Shown: positions 36,585-46,415 of the stretch, piece by piece
How the letters are laid out: each line of letters starts with the position of its first letter
How positions within the stretch are numbered: the first letter of the stretch is position 1
Origin: Microbulbifer sp. HZ11
Lineage (GTDB): Bacteria > Pseudomonadota > Gammaproteobacteria > Pseudomonadales > Cellvibrionaceae
Length of the DNA: 64,000 bases
NCBI RefSeq assembly: GCF_000708675.1
Contig: NZ_JELR01000001.1
Span: 1,054,001-1,118,000, forward strand
Direction: 5' to 3'
The notes under the pieces: model-generated
Database searches by the model: none
What the model saw: the letters and a program-made list of their open reading frames with translations, nothing else
What the model was told of the DNA's origin: nothing
Program-made: the position numbers and the translations under genes

Positions 36585-37528
36585 TAGGACACCACGTTAT
36601 CGACAATACTGGAGCCAAGACTCACACGGGTGACCGTGGCGGGATACTCCCGGCCAGGCCAGGCATCAACGGAAAATGTCGCATTCAACCCTTTGGACAT
36701 CTTGCCGATATCCGCCTCGTCCACGCTGACCTCCAACTCCATTTTCGACAGGTCTTCAGCAAGGGTGAACAACACCGGGGCGGAAAGTGACGCGGCCACG
36801 GTCTGGCCAGGCTCCACCACGCGCGAGAGCACCACGCCATCCACCGGTGAAACGATAATCGCCTTGGCAAGATTGGTTTCTGCCGACGCCAGATCCGCAG
36901 AGGCGGATTCCACGTTGGCTTCGGCGACGGCAACGTCGGCCCGGGCACGTCTGTCCGCCGCCTCTGCGGCCTCCAGTTCAGCGCGCGATGGCAAACGACC
37001 ATCGGTGGCCTCTCTCAAATCCAGTAAACGCTTTACGTTTTGTGCGGCTTCAATCTGCGAGGCCTCGGCCTGCTGCAGACTTGCCTTGGAAGACGCCAAT
37101 GCCGCGGAACTTTTGCGCACCTGATCCTGCCACTGCACAGTAACCAGGCGGGCCAGCTCCTGACCTTTTTTTACCTGATCGTTGTAGTCCACGGAAACCG
37201 TTTCCACCGTGCCGGATACTTCGGTACCGATATCCACCTGATTGACCGGCTGCAGATTGCCGGTCGCGGTTACCGAGACCTCGAGATTACCACGACCGAT
37301 GGTTGCGGTGCTGAACTGTGGCGTGCCGCCCGCGCTAAAGAAACTGCTCCATCCCCAGTAGGCCACTGCGGCCGCACCGACGACACCCAGTCCGATTTTA
37401 TTGCGACGGGTAATGCTCGCACTCTTCCATCTCGATTTCAGCCCGGTAAAAAAACCGTGTCTATTGCCAGACTGCGCCAGCATTTCCTGGACCGACTGGT
37501 GGCGATCACTCATCGATTGATTCTCCAT
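36581..37528 (-). pseudogene. MacA-like adaptor, N-terminal fragment (split by IS insertion)
   Basis: 5' part of the interrupted adaptor gene. It encodes a cytoplasmic leader, one membrane helix (KIGLGVVGAAAVAYWGW), the first lipoyl half (VDIGTEVSGTVETVSVDYND), the helical hairpin and the second lipoyl half (VSPVDGVVLSRVVEPGQTV). The host frame stops making sense after VVSYS, where the IS begins; a TAG at 36563 inside the IS ends translation after 321 residues. The truncated product lacks the barrel and membrane-proximal domains needed to dock with the permease, so the system is probably inactive. Confidence 0.9.
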
Positions 37529-37543
37529 GTCTTTATTCTCGAA

Positions 37544-38917
37544 TTACCAGCTGCCGGCAAGCGCGCGGTACAGATTGATTGCGGCCAGGGAATTGGCTAC
37601 CCGGGCATGCAGCAGCGCTTCCTCCGCGCTTAACACCTGACGCTGGCTGTCGAGCACCGTCTGAAAGTTCACCGCACCAGCCTGGTAACGGGTAAAGGCC
37701 AGATCCAGGGTATCCCGCGCCATCACCAGATTCTCTGTCAATTGGGGAATTCGCTGTTCGCTGCTGACCATATCCACCTGGGCGTCCGCCACTTCACCGA
37801 GCGCGGTAAGCAGTGTTTTCCGATATTGATTTACCGCCTGCTCATGCTGCGCATCGCGCACGTTTACCTGCTCTTTCAGACGACCGCCATTAAACAGAGG
37901 TACGCTAATGGAGCCGAGCAGTGATCGGACAAGATTTGCGGAATCAAACAGATCCGCGGCATCCAGGCTGCTGAAGTTCAACGCGCCACCGAGTCGAAAG
38001 CTCGGATAGCGATCTGCTTCTGCCGCATCCCGGCGGAAAGCGGCCGCGGCCACCGCGTGCTCCGCCGCACGGAGGTCCGGGCGGCGACGCACCAGCTCGG
38101 CGTCAATTGACGGATTCCCGTGCAGGTGCGCCATATAGGGTACGCCGGTAACGGTGCGCAATTGCGCGATCAATGCGTCCGGCTCTTCACCAACAAGGAG
38201 CGCGAGGCTATGCATGGATTGGCTGACCACTTTTTCCTGTTCCGGTAACTGCGCCAGCAATTGCCCGACACTTAACCTGGCCTGAGTGAATTCCAATTCA
38301 CTGTCGAGCCCGACTCTGTAGCGGGCTTCTATCAACTCTGCGGTTTCCCGCTGCGCAGCGAGATTGCGGACGAGAATATCTGCCTGTGCCTGGCCCTGAC
38401 GTAGAGTGATGTAATTGGTGGCCACTTCGGCGGCCAGAGAAATCTGTATGTCCTGCAGACCGGCAGTCGTTGCCGCCAGGTCAGCTTCGGCGGCGCGAAG
38501 GCTATCGCGGTTACCGCCGAATATATCCAGCTCCCACCCGGCATCCACGCCTGCACCGTAGCTGCTGCGACCATCACTCTGGGATGCGGAAGTACTGCCA
38601 TCCAGCTCGGGCTTCAAGGTGGCACCGGTGATCGCCGCCTGAGATTTGGCTGCCCGCACCGCAGCCTGGGCACTGTGCAGATCAGGATTGGCAGCAACGG
38701 CACGGTCGATCAGGTCAACCATCAGGGGATCGTCGAACTGCTGCCACCAGTCGGCCGTTACAACAGCGGTCTGCTCCGCCGATTCAATACTCGCCAGCGT
38801 CTGGGCGTCAGAGAATTCAGGCTCGGTGGACTCCGGAGCGGCATACAGTGGCGCTGGAGCGGCCATTGCGAACAGCAGGATTAACGTCGTCCGTTGACGG
38901 TAGGATAGTTGGCGCAC
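37544..38917 (-). CDS. TolC/NodT-type outer membrane efflux protein
   Basis: 457-residue outer membrane factor with signal peptide 1-26 and two repeated OEP domains. Visible motifs: WWQQFDDPLMVDLIDRAVAANPDL, GWELDIFGGNRDSLRAAEADL, NPSIDAELVRRRPDLRAAEH, ISVPLFNGGRLKEQV and FQTVLDSQRQVLSAEEALL. It lacks a clear lipobox, unlike many NodT proteins. First gene of the MacAB-like operon, 15 bases before the adaptor gene. It may also serve the adaptor/RND pairs nearby, which have no channel gene of their own. Confidence 0.92.
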   Translation of the reverse strand: MRQLSYRQRTTLILLFAMAAPAPLYAAPESTEPEFSDAQTLASIESAEQTAVVTADWWQQFDDPLMVDLIDRAVAANPDLHSAQAAVRAAKSQAAITGATLKPELDGSTSASQSDGRSSYGAGVDAGWELDIFGGNRDSLRAAEADLAATTAGLQDIQISLAAEVATNYITLRQGQAQADILVRNLAAQRETAELIEARYRVGLDSELEFTQARLSVGQLLAQLPEQEKVVSQSMHSLALLVGEEPDALIAQLRTVTGVPYMAHLHGNPSIDAELVRRRPDLRAAEHAVAAAAFRRDAAEADRYPSFRLGGALNFSSLDAADLFDSANLVRSLLGSISVPLFNGGRLKEQVNVRDAQHEQAVNQYRKTLLTALGEVADAQVDMVSSEQRIPQLTENLVMARDTLDLAFTRYQAGAVNFQTVLDSQRQVLSAEEALLHARVANSLAAINLYRALAGSW

Positions 38918-39033
38918 GGTGAATAACAGGTTCTTGAAAAAGGGATCTACATGATGGCCGAGTTATCCGTAAAGAAGGGTTAACCCGATGTAAATTACGT
39001 TAAAAATACCGGGAATAGACCTGTCGATTTACC

Positions 39034-39067
39034 AAAAAAAAACCGGCGGTTATCCATAACCACCGGT
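39034..39067 (-). terminator. Terminator of the TonB receptor gene (possibly bidirectional)
   Basis: Stem ACCGGCGGTTAT (39042-39053) / ATAACCACCGGT (39056-39067), one mismatch, followed on the minus strand by a run of nine T. On the plus strand it is followed by TATTTTTT, so it could act both ways. Confidence 0.85.
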
Positions 39068-39151
39068 ATTTTTTGGCCGATACCCACTGCCACTGAGGCA
39101 GGTATCGCAATTGGTCGAGCAATACACCAAATGGTGCTTCACCCGGCCCGA

Positions 39152-41560
39152 TCAGAAGGACACGTTAACGCCCACCCAGAAGCTTCGTGCTTTGTCCTTC
39201 ACGTTGTAATCATCGGTAAAGACCACTTCGCTCACTGCACCACGGCCCGACGCATAGGTGTAAACACCATCGCCGTTGAGATCGGTATAGGAGGTACTGT
39301 ACGAAGTGAAATCCTCATCCAGCAGGTTATTGATGCGGCCGTTCACAGAGACGTACTCGTTGATCTGCAGCTGTGCACCCAGATTCAATACCTCGTAGTT
39401 TTCAAAGTACAGGGGCTTGTCGAGCACGTTATCCCAGCTGCGGTAGCGGTCGGAGCGCAATTCGGCCTGCAGATACACAGAGAGATCGCCCGTCGCCTGC
39501 CAGTCCAGCGTGGCATTGGCCATGTGCTCTGCGGTGTTGGTAAGCGGCTGCCCTTCTTCCGGACCACTTAATTGCTCACTGTCAGTCCAGGTATAGTTGG
39601 CGCGCAAAGACCAGTCTGCCGCCAGAGATACCTGCCCAGCCAGTTCCAGACCACGGATTTCCACCTCATCCACATTGATTTTCTGGCTGTAGGACTCGTA
39701 CCCCAGAGAGTCATATTCACCCAGGTTCACACAGGGGCGAACACCACCGGTGCGCTCACAGCTGAAGATTGTGTCGCCACTGGCAATCTTGTCTTCGAAA
39801 TCTGTCTGGAACAGGGTAGCGTTGAAGTTGTGCGCCCCTGATGGCGCAGTCCAGTAGACTGCAATTTCACTGTTTACGCTGGTTTCCGGCTTCAGTTCCG
39901 GGTTACCTGCGAACGGCGACGTGCCCTGGCCACCAAACCCGGTAATCCCGTCGTAGAGATCAGTGGTTTGCGGGGTCTTGTAACCGGTGCTGACGCCACC
40001 TTTTACGGTCCAGCTATCGGTCAGCGAATACACGCTGTAAAGGCGCGGCGAAACCTGGCTTCCGAAAGTGTCATGGTTGTCGTAACGCACACCGGCGGTA
40101 AGGGTCATGTCGCCAACCGGCGTCCAGTTGTCCTCAACAAACAGCGAGTACATTTTCTGTTCCTGAACACCCCCGGCCGCGTTGTCTTCAATACCAAAAA
40201 CATCGTCTTCCAGCTCACCATCAATCACCTGGCCACCAATCACCAGCATATGCTCTCCCAGCATATTGCTCAGGGGGACATCCAGGCGCGCATCCAGAGT
40301 GTACTGGTTGCTGGCCAGGGTACGCTGCGGGCGCGGCAGGAAAGTGGCTTCCGCCAATGCTTTGCGCGCGTCTTCATCCATGCCAGCGTATTCACCGGTG
40401 CCGTCATACATTTCCTGAAGTTCAAGACGTTCGGCTACGGTAAACGGAAGGGTACGGCCTTCATTGTTGGTATCAACAAAGCTCAGAGAGACGCTGCTGG
40501 TGGCAAAGCCCCAATCCCCTTCGTGGCTCAGGGACCACCAGTCGCGGGTAAACATCTGATCGGCCGCGTAACCAGTGCGCGGCTGAACCTGGCCGCCACT
40601 GTCGCGCCAGACAGACTCGATATTGTCTTTGGTACCCAGTGGATAAGTAATTTCACCGGTATTGATATCAAAGGTGGGAGTGTTGTCGTAAGACTGCTCA
40701 GAGGTGTCGTAGTTGAAGCGCACAAACTGGTTATCGCTGGCGCTCCAAGACAGGCTGAAGCCGAACTGTTCGGCAGTGCTGTCCACAGTGCGACCTCCAC
40801 TGCCGAAACCCATTGAGCGCACGTGTATTCCGCCACTCGGATCAACCGCGGGCTGGAATTCCGGACTTGAGGCCATCTGCTCGTACACACTGCCATGCAG
40901 GCCGAGGGTCAGCACACCGGGAACAATCGGCCCGACCACATTGAAATCCGTGGTGATATCATCACCAAAATCGTCATTGGTCTGCAGACTGCGGCCGTAC
41001 GTCATACCGCCGCCCCACTCTTCGGTGTGGCGCTTGGTGATCACGTTGATGACACCACCCAGTGCATCCGCGCCATAAAGGGTGGACGCGGGGCCGCGAA
41101 TCACTTCGATACGCTCGATGGTGTCCTGGGGGGGAATATGGTTGAACTGATTTCCACCAAAGTTATTCGGATAAATATCGCCATGATTGTTCTGACGGAT
41201 ACCATCAATCAGTACCAGCGTGTATTCACCGGTGAGGCCGCGCATACTGATGGAGCCCTGACCGGTCTTATCCCGGGTACTGCCGATATCGACACCTTCC
41301 TGGTATTTCACCGCATCCAATAAATTGGTGAACTGACGTGTCTTCAGATCATCGGCACTGATCACCGAGATACTGGCAGGCGCGTCGGTTATTTTCTGCT
41401 CAAAACCGGTCGCGGTTACCACCACGGTTTCCATACTCGCGTCGGAGGCAGATTCCGTGGCAGCGGCGTCATCAGCCTGCGCTACTGCCGCCACCTGACT
41501 CGCCACAACAGCGGCCGCCAATAAATTCCATTTAAAACCCTGGCTCTTGATGCCCTTCAT
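39152..41560 (-). CDS. TonB-dependent outer membrane receptor, probably for a siderophore
   Basis: 802-residue receptor: signal peptide 1-29, TonB box region METVVVTATGFEQ, plug domain (SISMRGLTGEYTLVLIDGIRQ, ERIEVIRGPASTLYGADALGG) to about 180, then a 22-strand barrel ending RSFWVGVNVSF with terminal Phe. The plug and overall layout resemble FepA/BfeA-type catecholate siderophore receptors. A perfect Fur box upstream supports iron regulation. It is transcribed away from a divergent RND operon; no TonB/ExbB/ExbD genes are nearby. The exact ligand cannot be told. Confidence 0.9.
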   Translation of the reverse strand: MKGIKSQGFKWNLLAAAVVASQVAAVAQADDAAATESASDASMETVVVTATGFEQKITDAPASISVISADDLKTRQFTNLLDAVKYQEGVDIGSTRDKTGQGSISMRGLTGEYTLVLIDGIRQNNHGDIYPNNFGGNQFNHIPPQDTIERIEVIRGPASTLYGADALGGVINVITKRHTEEWGGGMTYGRSLQTNDDFGDDITTDFNVVGPIVPGVLTLGLHGSVYEQMASSPEFQPAVDPSGGIHVRSMGFGSGGRTVDSTAEQFGFSLSWSASDNQFVRFNYDTSEQSYDNTPTFDINTGEITYPLGTKDNIESVWRDSGGQVQPRTGYAADQMFTRDWWSLSHEGDWGFATSSVSLSFVDTNNEGRTLPFTVAERLELQEMYDGTGEYAGMDEDARKALAEATFLPRPQRTLASNQYTLDARLDVPLSNMLGEHMLVIGGQVIDGELEDDVFGIEDNAAGGVQEQKMYSLFVEDNWTPVGDMTLTAGVRYDNHDTFGSQVSPRLYSVYSLTDSWTVKGGVSTGYKTPQTTDLYDGITGFGGQGTSPFAGNPELKPETSVNSEIAVYWTAPSGAHNFNATLFQTDFEDKIASGDTIFSCERTGGVRPCVNLGEYDSLGYESYSQKINVDEVEIRGLELAGQVSLAADWSLRANYTWTDSEQLSGPEEGQPLTNTAEHMANATLDWQATGDLSVYLQAELRSDRYRSWDNVLDKPLYFENYEVLNLGAQLQINEYVSVNGRINNLLDEDFTSYSTSYTDLNGDGVYTYASGRGAVSEVVFTDDYNVKDKARSFWVGVNVSF

Positions 41561-41675
41561 CCTTTCAAACCCCTTTTCTAATCATCCTTCGCGTCGCTGC
41601 CAGGTCAGCCTTCGGCCACCCTGTCATCGACCACCCCGTAAAACATGATGAACATGCTGTAAACTTGATGCGTAA

Positions 41676-41690
41676 TGATAATGATTATCA
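41676..41690. promoter_or_regulatory. Fur box between the TonB receptor and an RND operon
   Basis: TGATAATGATTATCA, a perfect 7-1-7 inverted repeat matching the Fur core. It lies 116 bases upstream of the receptor ATG and 135 bases before the divergent adaptor gene, so it could control either or both. Confidence 0.85.
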
Positions 41691-41824
41691 GGTGCCCGTC
41701 AATAACTATCTGAGAAAGTTCCCCGCGCCTGCGAAATTTTTTCCACCCTCCTGCATCCATCTAGGTGCACCACCCCGTCCATCAGGCAACCCCCTAAAAA
41801 CTACGCAACAAAACTGCGAAAAAA

Positions 41825-43000
41825 ATGAACAGAAAATCATTGAAAGTGATGGCACCGGTACTGGTACTCGCGGCAGCCTTTGGCGCCGTGCAGTGGATGT
41901 CAGCGGCAAAACCGCAACCGGAGAAAAAAGAAGAAGAACAGCGCCTGGTATCCCTGGTTACGTCACCGGCTCGCGCGCAGCCGGTTCAGCTACAGGTCAC
42001 CACACAAGGAGAGGTGCGCGCGCACACCGCTATTAACCTCACACCACAGGTGTCAGGACGCATCACCGCCATCGCAAACAGCTTTGCCGAGGGCGCTGGA
42101 TTCGAGGCCGGTGAAACTCTGATTCAATTGGATGATGCCGATTTCCAATTGAACGTCGCCCAGGCCAAGGCCCGGGTTGCCCAGGCAGAAGTTCTTTTGT
42201 TACAGGCAAAAGCCGCCGCGGATATCAAACGCCAGCAGTGGCTTGGCCTGAACCCCAATAAAGAACCCACCCCGCTCCAGGTAAACAAACCTCAGATGCT
42301 GGAGGCCGAAGCCAACCTGCGTGCCGCCAAGGCCGAACTGGCGGACGCGGAACTGAATCTGGCCCGCACTCAGATCCGCCTGCCTTACCGCGGCCGTGTG
42401 GTGAGCCGGGATGTGGGCGTCGGCCAGTACGTGACAGCCGGCACCTCCCTGGGACGCATATTTGCGACAGATCGCGTTGAGGTAAGACTTCCGCTGACCG
42501 ACAGCCAATTACTGGAACTCGATCTTCCACTCGGCTTTGTTGCCAGCGAAGAGACACCGGGCCCGGCGGTGACCCTTTCTGCCCTGGTGGGAAACCACGA
42601 ACAACGGTGGCAGGGCCACATCGTGCGCACCCAGGCCAGTATCGATCCTCAAACCCGCCTGATCTATGCAGTAGCAGAAGTGGAAGATCCCTACGGCAAA
42701 GGTGCCAGTGACGGAGTGCCGCTGGCGGTGGGACTGTTTGTTACCGCACAGGCGGAATCTACCGCCCAGCGGGACGCCATAGTAGTACCCCGGGAAGCCC
42801 TGCGCAGCGCCGATAAGGTCTATGTGGTAGACGACAATAACCGCCTGGATATCCGCACCGTTGAAGTGCTGTCCACTGCCGACAATCGCGTGGTGTTGGC
42901 CGCCGGTGTTGCCGATGGCGAACGCGTGGTGACCTCCACCGTCGCCAATCCCGTGGACGGTATGGAAGTGCAACCCATCACCCAACTGGCCCGCCGCTAA
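41825..43000 (+). CDS. RND efflux periplasmic adaptor (second system)
   Basis: 391-residue membrane fusion protein with an N-terminal anchor (VMAPVLVLAAAFGAVQW). First lipoyl half VSGRITAIANSFAEGAGFEAGE, helical hairpin with AQAKARVAQAEVLLLQAKAA, second half IRLPYRGRVVSRDVGVGQYV, then barrel and membrane-proximal domains. It is 10 bases upstream of the RND permease gene. Only an A-rich stretch, no clear Shine-Dalgarno, precedes the ATG. The upstream intergenic region holds a Fur box shared with the divergent TonB receptor. Confidence 0.92.
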   Translation: MNRKSLKVMAPVLVLAAAFGAVQWMSAAKPQPEKKEEEQRLVSLVTSPARAQPVQLQVTTQGEVRAHTAINLTPQVSGRITAIANSFAEGAGFEAGETLIQLDDADFQLNVAQAKARVAQAEVLLLQAKAAADIKRQQWLGLNPNKEPTPLQVNKPQMLEAEANLRAAKAELADAELNLARTQIRLPYRGRVVSRDVGVGQYVTAGTSLGRIFATDRVEVRLPLTDSQLLELDLPLGFVASEETPGPAVTLSALVGNHEQRWQGHIVRTQASIDPQTRLIYAVAEVEDPYGKGASDGVPLAVGLFVTAQAESTAQRDAIVVPREALRSADKVYVVDDNNRLDIRTVEVLSTADNRVVLAAGVADGERVVTSTVANPVDGMEVQPITQLARR

Positions 43001-43010
43001 GGAAGCTCTC

Positions 43011-46000
43011 ATGAACAGTTTGATCGCCTGGTGGGCCCGCAATCGGGTTGCCGCCAACCTCGCCATGATCGGCATTCTTGTCGCCGGCGTAATCGGCTTC
43101 TTCAGCATGGAGCGGGAAATGGACCCACAGGTGCGCTTCCCAGGACTGGAGATTCGCGTCTCCTGGCCAGGTGCCGCACCTCAGGAAGTGGAGGAGCAGA
43201 TCGTCGCGCGTATCGAGGAAGCGGTGAGCGATCTGGACAATATCGACTGGGTGCGATCCACTTCTTCCGAAGGTTTTGGTGAGGTGTATATCCTTGCGGA
43301 AACCACCGTGGATTTTTCCCGTTTCATGAACGATGTAAAAATCCGCGTGGACGGTATCTCATCGTTCCCCCGGGACATTGAACCGCCTCAGGTACACCAG
43401 TGGGTAAATCGCAACGAGTTTATCCGCGTAGCCGTGCATGGTGACCTGGGCGAGCGTGAGCTCAAGCGCCTCGCGGAGCAGTTGCGCCGCGAAGTGGCCA
43501 CGTTGCCGGCCATCTCGGTAGTGGAACTGTTTGGCACACGCATGGAAGAGGTTTCCATCGAGGTCAGTGAGCAGGCGCTACGCCGCTATGGTTTGACCTT
43601 TCAGGAACTGGCGGATGCCATTCGCGCAAATTCCATCAATCAATCTGCAGGCACCGTACGCACCGAGGTGGGCAGCTATCAACTGAAAGTGCGCAATCAG
43701 GCAGACAGCGAACAGGAATTTGCCAACATTATTGTGCGCCAGACTGCTGACGGCGGCACCATCCGTGTAGGCGATGTGGCAAAAGTGGTGGACGGTTTTG
43801 AGGACAACGAGATCCTCGCCACCCTCAACGGTGAACCAGCGGTTCTACTGCAGGTCATGAGCACCGAGACCATGGACATCGTCACCGCCTCGGACTCCAT
43901 TCGCAAATGGATTGCCGAACGCCGTGAAACCCTGCCTGCCGGTGCAGAGCTCACTCTATGGACAGATAATGCAGAAGACTTCAAGGGCCGTATGGAAACC
44001 ATCAGCAGCTCCGCTTTTATGGGTCTGCTACTGGTACTACTGGTACTGATTTTCAGCCTGCGCCCCAAGGTCGCCTTCTGGGTATCTGTAGGCATCGGCA
44101 CCGCCTACGCCGGCGCCTTTGTGTTATTGCCCTCAGTGGGTGTATCCCTGAATATGCTCTCGACCTTCGCATTCCTGCTGGTGCTCGGCATTGTCGTGGA
44201 CGACGCGATTGTGGTGGGCGAAAGCATTCACAGCGAGTCTCACAATCCGGAACATCAGAAATCCGGTGGCAGTCTGAGCGCGGCGGTACTGGGCACACAA
44301 CTGGTGGCCAAACCAGTAATTTTTGCAGTACTGACCACAATCCTCGCATTTCTGCCATGGATTTTTATCAGTGGCTCCACCAGTGAATTCACCCGACACA
44401 TCACCTGGGTAGTGATTCTGGCGCTGTTGTTCTCCCTGATTGAATCTCTGTTTATTCTGCCCGCGCACCTGAACAACCTGAAGCCGCAGACCGAGCCCGG
44501 TCGGTTTGGGCGCTTTCAGCAACGTATCGCCAATGGCATCGTGCACTTTGCACAAAACCACTACCGTCGCGCCGGTCAATGGGCGGTGGATCGCCGCTAC
44601 CTTACTGTGAGTATTTTTGTTGCGGTAATGATGATTGGTTTCGGCGCCTTCGGCAGTGGCTGGGTCAAGAAAAGCTTTATGCCGGATATCGAATCCGATC
44701 AGATTATCGTGAATGTGATCATGCCGGAGGGCGCCCCTTACAGTCGGGCACTGGAAGTCCTCGCGCAGCTTCAGGATGCCGAAAAACGTCTCGAGGAAGA
44801 GGTCAATCAGCGCGCTGCTGAACAGGGAAAATCTGGAGAAGGCGCACTGATCGAAAACTGGTACACCCGCTCCCGCCGTGACAGCGTCATCGCCATTGTG
44901 CAACTGGCACCGCCGGAGACCCGTGAAATGTCGGCAAAAGATGCGGCGTTACGCCTGCGTGAACTACTGGGCGATGTGCCGGATGCAAAAGAAGTTTCCG
45001 TACAATACACCGCCAACAACAACGGCCCCGGATTCGAGCTTTCCATCCGCCACCCAGATCTGGACATCTTGCGGGAAGCCACATCGGACCTGGAATCCCA
45101 ATTGCGCACCTACGAAAGCCTGTACGACGTACGCAACAATCTGGAAGGCGCCTCGGAAGAAATCCGTATCGACCTCAAACCCGGCGCCACCAAACTCGGT
45201 CTGACTCTGGCGGAAGTGAACCGCCAGGTACGCCAGGCCTATTTCGGAGAAGAAGTACAGCGACTGCCCCGGGGCGGCCAGGATGTAAAAGTCATGGTGC
45301 GCTACCCGCTGGAATCGCGCCGCTCCATCGACAGCCTGAAGGATTTTCGCGTGCGCACCAGTGATGGCCGCGAGGTTCCGCTACTCGCTATCGCCGACCT
45401 GGAATATGCTCCCGGTATCAAGCGCATTCAGCGCTGGAACGGCAACCGTGCGGCACGGGTAATGGCAGATCTGAAAGACGATGTGCGCGGAGACATCATG
45501 AAAGATCTGGAGGAAAACTTTTTCCCGGAGTGGGAACAGCGCTACCCGGGTATCGTGCGCGGCGCCGTGGGTCAGGCAGAAGGCGAGAAGCGCTTTATTG
45601 CCGAAGTACTCGGGTTGTACACCATGGCCTTCTTCGCCATGTACAGCCTGCTGGCGGTGGCATTCCGCAGCTACTTCCAGCCGATTTTGATCCTGATCGC
45701 CATTCCGTTTGCCTTCGTCGGCGCGATACTCGGCCACGGTGTGATGGGCATGACCATGGCAATTTTCAGCTACTTCGGTATCGCCGCCGCAGCCGGTGTG
45801 GTGGTCAATGACAACCTGGTATTGATGGACCATTGCAACCGCCTGCGGGAAAAAGGCATGGAGCCGCTCAAGGCCGTCGTCGAAGCCGGCGTTGCGCGCT
45901 TCCGCCCTATTCTGCTGACCACAGTAACCACCATTGTAGGCCTGCTGCCGATGATGCTGGAACGAAGCATTCAGGCCGCCTTTCTGCAGCCGATTGTGGT

Positions 46001-46175
46001 GGCGCTGGCGTTTGGGGTGTTTGTGGCGTTCTTTGTTACGCTGCTGCTGGTGCCGGCGTTGTATGGCGTGGGAGTGGATATCAGCCGCTTTGCGGCGCGC
46101 GGGAAGCAGAAGCTGATTGGCGGGCTGGGGGGCGGTTCGCAAGCCGCGCATTCGGAGAATTCACTGCCTCAATAA
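43011..46175 (+). CDS. RND efflux pump permease (second system)
   Basis: 1054-residue RND transporter. First helix NRVAANLAMIGILVAGVIGFF, porter domain start VRFPGLEIRVSWPGAAPQEVE, helix 4 GIVVDDAIVVGESIHSE with the proton-relay Asp pair, and second-half AAAAGVVVNDNLVLMDHCNRL. The sequence belongs to a different RND branch from the pump at 28082-31213 (R.MDPQ.RFPG start). A good terminator follows. Substrate unknown; the shared Fur box hints at iron or siderophore-linked export, but that is inference. Confidence 0.93.
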   Translation: MNSLIAWWARNRVAANLAMIGILVAGVIGFFSMEREMDPQVRFPGLEIRVSWPGAAPQEVEEQIVARIEEAVSDLDNIDWVRSTSSEGFGEVYILAETTVDFSRFMNDVKIRVDGISSFPRDIEPPQVHQWVNRNEFIRVAVHGDLGERELKRLAEQLRREVATLPAISVVELFGTRMEEVSIEVSEQALRRYGLTFQELADAIRANSINQSAGTVRTEVGSYQLKVRNQADSEQEFANIIVRQTADGGTIRVGDVAKVVDGFEDNEILATLNGEPAVLLQVMSTETMDIVTASDSIRKWIAERRETLPAGAELTLWTDNAEDFKGRMETISSSAFMGLLLVLLVLIFSLRPKVAFWVSVGIGTAYAGAFVLLPSVGVSLNMLSTFAFLLVLGIVVDDAIVVGESIHSESHNPEHQKSGGSLSAAVLGTQLVAKPVIFAVLTTILAFLPWIFISGSTSEFTRHITWVVILALLFSLIESLFILPAHLNNLKPQTEPGRFGRFQQRIANGIVHFAQNHYRRAGQWAVDRRYLTVSIFVAVMMIGFGAFGSGWVKKSFMPDIESDQIIVNVIMPEGAPYSRALEVLAQLQDAEKRLEEEVNQRAAEQGKSGEGALIENWYTRSRRDSVIAIVQLAPPETREMSAKDAALRLRELLGDVPDAKEVSVQYTANNNGPGFELSIRHPDLDILREATSDLESQLRTYESLYDVRNNLEGASEEIRIDLKPGATKLGLTLAEVNRQVRQAYFGEEVQRLPRGGQDVKVMVRYPLESRRSIDSLKDFRVRTSDGREVPLLAIADLEYAPGIKRIQRWNGNRAARVMADLKDDVRGDIMKDLEENFFPEWEQRYPGIVRGAVGQAEGEKRFIAEVLGLYTMAFFAMYSLLAVAFRSYFQPILILIAIPFAFVGAILGHGVMGMTMAIFSYFGIAAAAGVVVNDNLVLMDHCNRLREKGMEPLKAVVEAGVARFRPILLTTVTTIVGLLPMMLERSIQAAFLQPIVVALAFGVFVAFFVTLLLVPALYGVGVDISRFAARGKQKLIGGLGGGSQAAHSENSLPQ

Positions 46176-46198
46176 TGAACGCGACCCGACCAAGCCTG

Positions 46199-46233
46199 AA
46201 AAGGCCCGCGGATTTTCATCCTCGGGCCTTTTT
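46199..46233 (+). terminator. Rho-independent terminator after the second RND operon
   Basis: Stem AAGGCCCGCGG / CCTCGGGCCTT with one mismatch, loop ATTTTCAT, followed by TTTTT; it starts 24 bases after the permease stop. Confidence 0.85.
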
Positions 46234-46415
46234 ACAAATGGCGGGTAAGAATAGCAACATCGATGAAAGGAGAGCCCCTAGATTTCTATACTCTTCAGGA
46301 CCGCCCATTGCAAAGCCGAGAAAAACCGTAAACCGAAAGTGCAATAAAATTAAGTCAAATTAGAAAACTAAAGACTTAAACACTACCTGCCACATTCATC
46401 CTACTACCTCTGCAC

